Source of the DNA: CBDCXF01 sp965223755 | GTDB lineage: Bacteria > Acidobacteriota > Thermoanaerobaculia > Multivoradales > JAHEKO01 | Reading direction: 5' to 3' | DNA: 64,000 bases | Assembly (NCBI GenBank): GCA_965223755.1 | Contig: CBDCXF010000002.1 | Location: 1,302,001 to 1,366,000 of the forward strand | Shown here: piece by piece, positions 57,696 to 64,000 of the stretch | Layout: each line of letters starts with the position of its first letter | How positions within the stretch are numbered: position 1 is the stretch's first letter | Notes under the pieces: generated by a model | Told to the model about the DNA's origin: nothing | What the model saw: only the letters and a program-made list of their open reading frames with translations | The model's database searches: none | Translations under genes and position numbers: made by a program

Positions 57696-59905
57696 CCGCT
57701 TCTTCCTCGCGAGAACCGGACACGAAAGCAGGTAGAGAATCCAGGTGGAGGATCCACAAGTTCAATCTTCCCCCCAACATCTGCTACAACGCGCTTAACC
57801 AGCGCCAAGCCGAGACCCATGCCTGACCCCAATGGGGTGTAGTCTACTCGCGAAGTCGTCGTAAAGAGCGGGTCCCAAATTCTCTTCCGGAGACGTTGAG
57901 GAATCCCAACTCCCGTATCTGCCACCTCAAGGACATGCCATTTCGGCTCATTCCAGGCTTTTAGGATTACTCTAGATTCCGAGTCCGCCCCTGGGCCACC
58001 AACAGCGGCCTTAAGAGCATTGGTGAGAAGATTGACTATGACTCCCATATACAGCGGGCGCAGCAGTTTCGGTGTCATGACGCCGCTACCAGCGTCGACG
58101 CTGACATCTATTCCCCTGTCCTCAGCGAAATCGGAGAACTGCCTCTTTGCCAGCCCGAGAGCGGCACCCGCATCTATTTCTTCTGGTCTCGCATCCTCGC
58201 GCTGAACCTGACCGATAAAGAGCTTAGAGTAACCTAGGTAGCCGCCTATTTCCCTTCTACTTTTCTTGATCTTCTCAACCAGCGAGAGGACGGTGCCATC
58301 ACCGGGATAAGAATCTAGGACAGCCGTCTCCAGTCGCTTCAAACCGTTCAACACGCGTCCCATTTCGTGCGTGAGAAACCCGGCTAACACGCCGAGTAGG
58401 CCCATCATCTCCAACTTATGCCCGGCTATCTGGTAGTACTCTTCTACCTCCTCCAACTCCTCCGACAGGGCGACGAAGCGACCGGCCACTGCCTCTCGGT
58501 CTTGTTGGGAGAGCCCCGGAACATCCTCGATATACGCCGCTGCCTCTTTCAGATCTGCTCGCAAAGCCTCCGTCTCACGTTGCCTACGTTCCTCTTCAAG
58601 TCGACGTTGCTCTTTGTGATCGACATAGGCGAGCATCTCCAGCCCCGCCCGAACCAACTGGAATAGCTCCTTATAGGCATCGTTGTCTACGAACCCTTCG
58701 CGATCCATCGAAGGGGTGAGATCGGCGGACTTATCTGAGGACTCAACAAACACAGCGCCCACCATCTGATGTTGGTTGGGAAGGTATAGCATCGGATTCA
58801 ACTTGGCATCCGAGGCCGCTTCGGCAGGCATTGGAAACCAACGGTCCATAATCGGGGTACGCCATTCCCGCCGATTATGGGCACTATCCCAACTTAGTTT
58901 CAGCCAATCATCATCTTCGAAACCATACGGCTTCATGCGAAAACCATGATCTATGACCCCCACACCTCGGTTGTCTTTTACCCAAGTCCATGCGTGGCGA
59001 CCGTCAACAGCTGTGTCCTTAAACATTCCTGCTCTTCGCGGAAAGTAGCGAATATCAGCATGGAACCCGCTTGCAATATTGCTGGACCGTCTTAGTGTAC
59101 GACTAAGGAGTTTACGACCGTCTCTATGCTGAATTGAAAATACTGTTCGCTTGGCATTGTGTTTGATGGTGATTGTCGCTAGAGCACGATTAAGTACTTC
59201 ACGAGCCAACTCCCGGTCCGATTCCTTTTCTTCGCCTGGCAACGAGATGGAGAATCCAGGATCTAGGGCTGACGTTCCTGACCGATCAAAGCCTCCCGTC
59301 TCAAGACCGGAGTAAGGGTCGACCAACAACAGTAGTTCGGTGAGTGTTGTCTTCTCCAGTTCGACGGGCCCGGATTCCCGAGAAGAAGTAATCGTTAGGC
59401 AGGTTCCCGTTTGCTGCTGCTTCGAAGCAGGGCGAATCTCATACGGAATCTCAACAGTATGAAGACGCGGAGCATTGTCGATCTCCAGCCACTTGAAGTT
59501 GACCGTGAGAGTCGTCCGAGAGTTTGTATCCTCATCGTTAGCGGTTGTTTCCAGTTTCAACTTGTGCCCCAGGAAACGAACAGCAAAACGCCCTATTCCT
59601 TTTGAGCCGGTCACCGGCCGTTTGTAAAGGCGAGACTCTCGTCGCTGTTGCTTGTCTGGCGTAGCAACGTACATCCACTTCTCCAAGAATTCGGCTTCGG
59701 TCATACCGTGACCATCGTCTTCTACAACGATCTTCTTCCCGTTGAAGTCAACTCGACATACAGATGCGTCTGCATCGTAGGCGTTCTTGACCAACTCCAG
59801 AAGGGCTACATCCGACTTCGCCACCAGGCGTTCTCCCAGTTCCTGCAAAAGGCGGCCTTGCGTCTGGAACGTCGCTTTGCCTTTTTTCACCGCGGGCCTA
59901 GCCAT
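57692..59905 (-). CDS. Dual GHKL ATPase/histidine-kinase-like protein (element B)
   Basis: The architecture is the same as in the element A protein. The N-terminal GHKL module has ELVKNAYDADA (37-47), VEDDGHGM and SKGIGRFAVR. A middle domain ends in MDREGFVDNDAY (near 400). A coiled coil is followed by an H-box-like helix with His513 in FLTHEMGRVL. The C-terminal kinase-type ATPase has LLTNALKAA, VADTGVGIP, LFTTT and GMGLGLALV. The shared DRxGFVxD motif and the order show homology despite low similarity elsewhere. The gene overlaps the methyltransferase upstream by 8 bases and the receiver downstream by 4. Confidence 0.88.
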   Translation of the reverse strand: MARPAVKKGKATFQTQGRLLQELGERLVAKSDVALLELVKNAYDADASVCRVDFNGKKIVVEDDGHGMTEAEFLEKWMYVATPDKQQRRESRLYKRPVTGSKGIGRFAVRFLGHKLKLETTANDEDTNSRTTLTVNFKWLEIDNAPRLHTVEIPYEIRPASKQQQTGTCLTITSSRESGPVELEKTTLTELLLLVDPYSGLETGGFDRSGTSALDPGFSISLPGEEKESDRELAREVLNRALATITIKHNAKRTVFSIQHRDGRKLLSRTLRRSSNIASGFHADIRYFPRRAGMFKDTAVDGRHAWTWVKDNRGVGVIDHGFRMKPYGFEDDDWLKLSWDSAHNRREWRTPIMDRWFPMPAEAASDAKLNPMLYLPNQHQMVGAVFVESSDKSADLTPSMDREGFVDNDAYKELFQLVRAGLEMLAYVDHKEQRRLEEERRQRETEALRADLKEAAAYIEDVPGLSQQDREAVAGRFVALSEELEEVEEYYQIAGHKLEMMGLLGVLAGFLTHEMGRVLNGLKRLETAVLDSYPGDGTVLSLVEKIKKSRREIGGYLGYSKLFIGQVQREDARPEEIDAGAALGLAKRQFSDFAEDRGIDVSVDAGSGVMTPKLLRPLYMGVIVNLLTNALKAAVGGPGADSESRVILKAWNEPKWHVLEVADTGVGIPQRLRKRIWDPLFTTTSRVDYTPLGSGMGLGLALVKRVVADVGGKIELVDPPPGFSTCFRVRFSRGRSG

Positions 59906-61220
59906 GGGAACTTTCTCGCTCGTACTGTTTCAGAATTGCATTCAACTGGCGGATCTCAACCTTTTTAAAGCCATTTGCGTGAGGGACAACTTGGTCTTCA
60001 AAGTTGGTGTTCTTTAAGTAGCGCTGTAGGTGTAGCACGCCCACACTATGATCAGCGTAGATACCAGAAACCGACCCAACAGCTCTTGCCCCAACTGAGT
60101 TCACAAGGATCTTCGGAACCTGTCCAGTGAAGCCAGAGCTCACCAAGAGACGAGGAATGCCAGACAAAGGATACTTATGCCAGGACTTTCGCGCATTGCA
60201 GGTCGCTGTATCTCTACTAGTTTCGGGGACGGCTGCCAAGTACGCTTTGAGGCGATCCGAAAGGTCATCCTCGCAGGATCTAACCAGCCAACAACGCGCA
60301 CCGGCTTCGACAAATCTCTTCTTGAAAGCAGGTGCTGTAAGAACCGTCAGGTCCTCCTCCACACCTCTCAATGAGGTCACACATGGGAACACGTCCTCAG
60401 ACTTCAGGCCAGCGTGCAGTCGCTCTCCCTCGGTCAAGACAAACACTTTCTGGGTGCCCGGACTCATACCGCGCATAGCCCAAACGTCTCCGCGAGATTC
60501 GTATGGCAACATTCCGGTTTTCGTACCTGTCACGCTCGAGATCGCGGAAACGTCGCCGTTTAGGTTTAGGTTTCTATAAGTCCACTTCCCACCCCGAGTG
60601 CTCTTGTCAATCACCAAGATAGAGGAGGTCGTAAGAACGCTTCCGAAAACCGGTTCGGTAAAGCGGTAGACATCAACGTCCCACCGTTTTTCTTTAATGA
60701 ACTGTCGCAAGAAGGCAGCGGCAGGACGAGCGACCCATTCGTAGGGAAGGAGCAAAGATACAACCCCATCCTCTTTGGCCTTTGATAGCGCTAGGCCAAT
60801 GAAGTAGACGTACAAATTGCACGTTCTGTTCGGCCGAATGCCAATTTCGCGGTGCATTCGATCGGCGACCTTGTTCCGCCAAGCTGGGTCCAAGTCATGG
60901 TGTCGAACGTACGGCGGATTGCCTATACACGCTGAGAAATCCTGTGATGGGTTGTCGAAAGCACATCCGTAGGCAATCGAAGCGTGATCCGGAAGGTCAG
61001 TATCAGGTTTGGCGGACGGATCTATCTCTACACCTAAGTAGGAAGCGTATCGACCGCCTAGGGCGAACCGACCATCACCGGCTCCCAGGTCTAGTACTGT
61101 CGAGAAACGCTTGCGGTACTGGTGCGTGATCTCCCAGAAAAGCGCGACAATGCCGGTAGGCGTGGAGACCTGTGAGCGAGCCAACTCGTAAGCTGTTTTC
61201 CGTTCGCTCGATGCCTGCAT
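59898..61220 (-). CDS. DNA N6-adenine methyltransferase (element B)
   Basis: From ATG 61220 (AGGTGA upstream; the frame is open 57 bases more) the 440-residue protein has the SAM motif VLDLGAGDGRF (42-52), an acidic motif II (LGVEIDPS) and the catalytic NPPY (101-104) in CIGNPPYVRH. The C-terminal half contains a target-recognition-like region and the motif KYPLSGIPRLLVSSGF. It is intact, unlike its element A counterpart. It is the first gene of the methyltransferase - dual GHKL - receiver - effector operon of element B. No XRE gene is seen immediately upstream here. Confidence 0.88.
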   Translation of the reverse strand: MQASSERKTAYELARSQVSTPTGIVALFWEITHQYRKRFSTVLDLGAGDGRFALGGRYASYLGVEIDPSAKPDTDLPDHASIAYGCAFDNPSQDFSACIGNPPYVRHHDLDPAWRNKVADRMHREIGIRPNRTCNLYVYFIGLALSKAKEDGVVSLLLPYEWVARPAAAFLRQFIKEKRWDVDVYRFTEPVFGSVLTTSSILVIDKSTRGGKWTYRNLNLNGDVSAISSVTGTKTGMLPYESRGDVWAMRGMSPGTQKVFVLTEGERLHAGLKSEDVFPCVTSLRGVEEDLTVLTAPAFKKRFVEAGARCWLVRSCEDDLSDRLKAYLAAVPETSRDTATCNARKSWHKYPLSGIPRLLVSSGFTGQVPKILVNSVGARAVGSVSGIYADHSVGVLHLQRYLKNTNFEDQVVPHANGFKKVEIRQLNAILKQYERESSHG

Positions 61221-61415
61221 ATCACGGTCACCTAGCCCACAAGAGCCGACTCGTGGGCTCAACTCGCATTCTGCCAAAAACCTCTGCTAGCGCAACTCCA
61301 AGAGTTAACTGCAGGTTTCTCAAGGATAGTCGTTGAGCATGCGCCCAAGGCTAGACTTTACTATCTGGGCGCATCAAACAGGGTATTTTGGACGAGCTCG
61401 CCATCGCGGCAAACC

Positions 61416-62936
61416 TCAACGGCGAAAGTGGCGAGTTAACGCTTGGGTTCGAACATCCTCTACGAATCCCCGCAAGTCAGAAATGGTCGGCTGTTTTGGC
61501 CATCGCCGGAACGGTTTCGCGGCTTCAATACTGAGTTTCTTGTCGAGTAGGACCGGGTTCGAACCGGTGGTATTGAAGATGAATCGCTTCTTCTCGTCGT
61601 CTCCCGCCTGAAACCAATCGACGGCTCTGTTGCAAGTCTTGAGCAGACGCTCTGCGGGTTCGAACCAATCGGCGTGATTGGTGGCGAGTTGTTGATCGAT
61701 GGCGATGGCATCGCGCTCGATCTGCTTGCGGTGGTCGACGAACTCATCGTCGGTGAGCAGACCGCGTAGTCGCAGGTCGGTTGCCGTTGACCGTTGTTTT
61801 TCGATGCCGCGTTTTTGTCTCTCCAGTTGCATACGCTCATGTTCTTTGACCGCGTGCTGCTGCTTTCGCATCGCTTGGAGTTGCGTGCTCGCCCATTGGT
61901 ACGAGTTGTCGGCGAGCTGGATTTCTTTGAGGAAGGCAACGATCTGCTCTTCCAGTTCTTCGACCTGAATGACTCCCTGAGAGCACTTATAGTCGGGTGA
62001 GCGCTTCGAGCAATGGTAGTAGGTGTAGCGGGTGCCGTGGCGGTTGGTCTTGTGTTCTGCGGTGACGGCGTAGCCGCACTCGCCGCAGGTGATGAGTCCG
62101 GTGAACGGAAACCTGTGGCGCTTGCGCCTCGGTCTTCCCGTTGATCCGAGAAGTTCCTGGACTTGCTCGAACTGACCGATGGTAATCATCGGCGGATGCT
62201 TTCCTGGATAGGTGCTGTCGTTCCACTCGATGATGCCAGCGTAGAACGGGTTGTGGAGGACGCGATAGAAGGCAGAAAGAGCTAGCGGTAATCCACCGAT
62301 TTTCTTGCGTTTTGGGGTCGTCAGACCCCACCGATCTCTTGAGAGCTTCCAGACATCTTTAGGCGATTCGCCGGCGAGCACGAGTTCGAAGATGCGCTTG
62401 ACGAGATCGAACCGATCGGGGTCCTTGATGACGGTCTTGTTCTCCGTGTCGTTGAGATACCCGATGGGCACGGTACTTGGTGCCCAGCCGCGCTCGACAC
62501 GGGCTCTAATACCCACCTTTACGTTGTCTGCGAGGTGGTCAACGTAGTACTTGGACTGCCCAAATGCCATCTGCAGCATGAACTTGCCGTTCGTACTGTT
62601 TTCGAACGTGTAGTTCACAAACTTGAGGTCTTTGAGGACCTCGCAGTCGAGCAGGTAGATGATGAGTCCTCCGTCAACCGAATTGCGAGCGAGACGATCT
62701 GGATGCCAAGCAATGATGCCCTCGGCCTCGCCCTTTTTAATGCGTTCCATCATCTCGTTGAAGACGGGGCGTCCCGGCGCTTTTGCGCTCATGGATTCGG
62801 AGTAGATGTCGACTATCTCTACGTCGTCTCCCCACGAAGGCGCAATGCGTTTGACTTCAGCATCTTGCGACTTGATCGAGTGCACTTGCCGATCTTCGTC
62901 TTCGCTTGATTTTCTGTAATAGCAAAAGTACTTCAC
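61416..62936 (-). CDS. Serine recombinase of element B
   Basis: The resolvase-type catalytic domain starts MKYFCYYRKSSEDEDRQ (nucleophile Ser10), with HPDRLARNSVDGG. A recombinase domain is at about 180-290, a zinc ribbon at CGECGYAVTAEHK ... YYHCSKRSPDYKCSQG, and a coiled coil at 340-430. The length, 506 residues, is typical for large serine recombinases. GTG 62936 overlaps the TGA of the small gene upstream. The C-terminal 80 residues end FVEDVRTQALTRHFRR. It is not closely similar to the element A recombinase (LCRVSDPGD type), so the two were acquired independently. Confidence 0.92.
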   Translation of the reverse strand: MKYFCYYRKSSEDEDRQVHSIKSQDAEVKRIAPSWGDDVEIVDIYSESMSAKAPGRPVFNEMMERIKKGEAEGIIAWHPDRLARNSVDGGLIIYLLDCEVLKDLKFVNYTFENSTNGKFMLQMAFGQSKYYVDHLADNVKVGIRARVERGWAPSTVPIGYLNDTENKTVIKDPDRFDLVKRIFELVLAGESPKDVWKLSRDRWGLTTPKRKKIGGLPLALSAFYRVLHNPFYAGIIEWNDSTYPGKHPPMITIGQFEQVQELLGSTGRPRRKRHRFPFTGLITCGECGYAVTAEHKTNRHGTRYTYYHCSKRSPDYKCSQGVIQVEELEEQIVAFLKEIQLADNSYQWASTQLQAMRKQQHAVKEHERMQLERQKRGIEKQRSTATDLRLRGLLTDDEFVDHRKQIERDAIAIDQQLATNHADWFEPAERLLKTCNRAVDWFQAGDDEKKRFIFNTTGSNPVLLDKKLSIEAAKPFRRWPKQPTISDLRGFVEDVRTQALTRHFRR

Positions 62937-63109
62937 TTAGCTTCGTTCTGGTTCGGCTCGTCGTCATCAGGCAGAGGCCGCGCCGCAAGCAGAGCGAACT
63001 GCATGAGCCGCGTTGCGTGGTGCGTGGCGTCGGATGGCGTGAGGGTTTCTCCGAAATCTTTCTCCCACGCCTCAATGAACGCCTGGATGTCGGCGTCAGA
63101 GAACTCCAT
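62933..63109 (-). CDS. Small protein preceding the element B serine recombinase
   Basis: This 58-residue protein (ATG at 63107-63109) reads DADIQAFIEAWEKDFGETLTPS and then a second helix with MQFALLAARPLP. The stop TGA overlaps the recombinase GTG by 2-4 bases. I associate this type of protein with the position before serine recombinases on mobile elements. It is comparable in place but not in sequence to the 45-residue protein of element A. Function is unknown. Confidence 0.7.
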   Translation of the reverse strand: MEFSDADIQAFIEAWEKDFGETLTPSDATHHATRLMQFALLAARPLPDDDEPNQNEAK

Positions 63110-63306
63110 AGCTAGAAGCGATGCAGTTCCCGTCTGCCCGAAAGGAGCGATCCTCCCCAGAACGGGTGAGTTGGTAATGATTCGACCTTTGCCCCATAGT
63201 GCGCCTTGACGGGCACACGGTCAATTGACTTGATTCGCTCTTTTGAGGGCTGGTTGCTGATAGGAAGTTCGTCATGCTTCTCAGCATGAGCTTGCTTTGC
63301 GCTGGC

Positions 63307-63349
63307 GTCACGTGAACGGAGGTTCGCCTGTAACGTGCGTTCACGTGAC
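63307..63349. promoter_or_regulatory. Perfect 12-bp inverted repeat with 19-bp spacer upstream of the winged-helix gene
   Basis: GTCACGTGAACG at 63307-63318 and its exact reverse complement at 63338-63349, each containing CACGTG, lie 33 bases before the element B winged-helix start and within the 272-base divergent gap after the small recombinase gene. The arrangement suggests an operator or initiator site for the adjacent HTH protein. Confidence 0.6.
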
Positions 63350-63381
63350 AGGTGTGAGGATGCTGCGTACGGTGTGGATAT

Positions 63382-63729
63382 ATGAAGCGACATCCACACA
63401 ATTCCAAGTCATTCCATCCGCCCTACGTTTGGATCGACTTGGACAAGCCAGGCACGCTCGATCTTCCTTTTCCGGAGTACATCCTCCTGGTGATGATCGA
63501 TGTACTGTCTCGAAAGACGGGATGGTGCTTTGCCTCGCGCGAGTACCTTGCGTCGATGAATCAGGTATCGGAGCGCACGCTCCGGCGCATGCTCGCAACG
63601 CTTCGCGAACGGGGTTACATCGAAGGAGAGCGTTCACTACGCCCCACGGAGCCAATCAGGCGATTTCTGAAGGCGGACAATGTGGCGCACACAACCGGAC
63701 AACTTGGCCGCAGAAAGCGGTCAAACTGA
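63382..63729 (+). CDS. Winged-helix/HTH protein (element B counterpart)
   Basis: The 115-residue protein shows the same helix-turn-helix as the element A protein: WCFASREYLASMNQVSERTLRRMLATLRERGYIEGERSL. The preceding region (YVWIDLDKPGTLDLPFPEYILLVMID) matches element A's (YVVIYLDARRKLRLSLTEYALAEMID) position by position. Both are followed by an AT-rich segment and an XRE gene. It is likely a replication or core-gene regulator of this element family. The Toprim gene present in element A is absent here. Confidence 0.72.
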   Translation: MKRHPHNSKSFHPPYVWIDLDKPGTLDLPFPEYILLVMIDVLSRKTGWCFASREYLASMNQVSERTLRRMLATLRERGYIEGERSLRPTEPIRRFLKADNVAHTTGQLGRRKRSN

Positions 63730-63734
63730 CCGCC

Positions 63735-63776
63735 ATATATTCAAAAGATACTTAAAAGATAGATATCAAAGATATC
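63735..63776. other. AT-rich segment after the winged-helix gene (element B)
   Basis: This run contains two copies of AAAAGATA-like units and two GATATC sites, and sits in the same place as the segment at 27206-27244 in element A. The remainder of the 239-base gap (63777-63968) is GC-rich, with no gene and no further repeat I can support. Confidence 0.4.
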
Positions 63777-63968
63777 GGGCACCGATTCGATTGCCGGCGT
63801 CCAGCTTAAGGGCAGTGATCGAGGTGCGCTGACGCGCGCGCAGAAACCTTTGGGTCGTAGCTCTCGGGCATGTGGATAACCGATGTCGGAACAACGTGAG
63901 GCGGCGTTCGCCTCCGCGACCTCCCTTCACTTCACATTTATCACCCGTCCTCTACTCTGAATCACAGT

Positions 63969-64000
63969 ATGGCGAGGTCTTTACACAACTACCTAAGACG
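63969..64000 (+). CDS. Start of XRE-type regulator (cut by window edge), element B
   Basis: ATG 63969 opens a frame coding ARSLHNYLR to the edge. It matches the start of the element A XRE protein at 27316 (GSLLHNYLSMYRK), in the same order after the winged-helix gene and AT-rich segment. Only ten codons are visible, so the call depends on synteny. Confidence 0.5.
   Translation, partial: MARSLHNYLR

Overview
The window looks like an Acidobacteriota chromosome (inference). The reasons are a fairly high G+C content, ECF sigma factors paired with CHAT/TPR or protein-kinase/TPR genes, long secreted RHS proteins, and small XRE / RNase-H-like gene pairs of a type I associate with that phylum. There is no rRNA, CRISPR array or complete tRNA, and no gene-free stretch longer than about 275 bp.

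Region 1 (1-14.5 kb, chromosomal backbone). A truncated TonB-like gene diverges from a VIT-family metal transporter. A same-strand run follows: ECF sigma factor, zinc-finger anti-sigma factor, lipoprotein TPR-CHAT protease, subtilisin-like protease with an acidic decapeptide repeat, a von Willebrand A protein ending in an outer-membrane-barrel-like domain, an exported protein, and an SGNH hydrolase. Its order suggests an envelope-stress or proteolytic signalling locus.

Region 2 (14.57-47.81 kb, element A, about 33.2 kb). This integrated element is bounded by two identical 49-bp direct repeats. Each repeat is the displaced 3' part of a tRNA-Arg(ACG) gene on the minus strand. A tyrosine integrase sits just inside the left repeat. 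The cargo comprises (i) a minus-strand operon XRE - N6-MTase (split by a tandem duplication) - dual-GHKL ATPase/histidine kinase - receiver protein - MBL-fold protein; (ii) an MT-A70 methyltransferase, two RadC/JAB proteins and a serine recombinase with a small overlapping partner; (iii) a Toprim / winged-helix / XRE / RNase-H-like module; (iv) two TraG/VirD4-like ATPases, the larger ending in nuclease-like and excisionase-like domains beside the right attachment site; (v) secreted proteins, an ECF sigma/Ser-Thr kinase pair, and an RHS protein followed by a small lipoprotein and a membrane protein.

Region 3 (47.81-64 kb, start of element B). A second, closely related integrase lies beside the second tRNA repeat. 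It is followed by an RHS operon, a pseudopilin, a second MTase - dual-GHKL - receiver - effector operon, another serine recombinase with a small partner, a winged-helix gene and the start of an XRE gene syntenic with element A. The orientation predicts the intact tRNA-Arg(ACG) gene to the right of the window.

The most interesting candidate for an undescribed system is the operon carried by both tandem elements. It joins a DNA adenine methyltransferase to a protein with two GHKL ATPase modules and a histidine-kinase H-box, a degenerate receiver protein, and an interchangeable last gene. It looks like a two-component-controlled, methylation-linked defence system.
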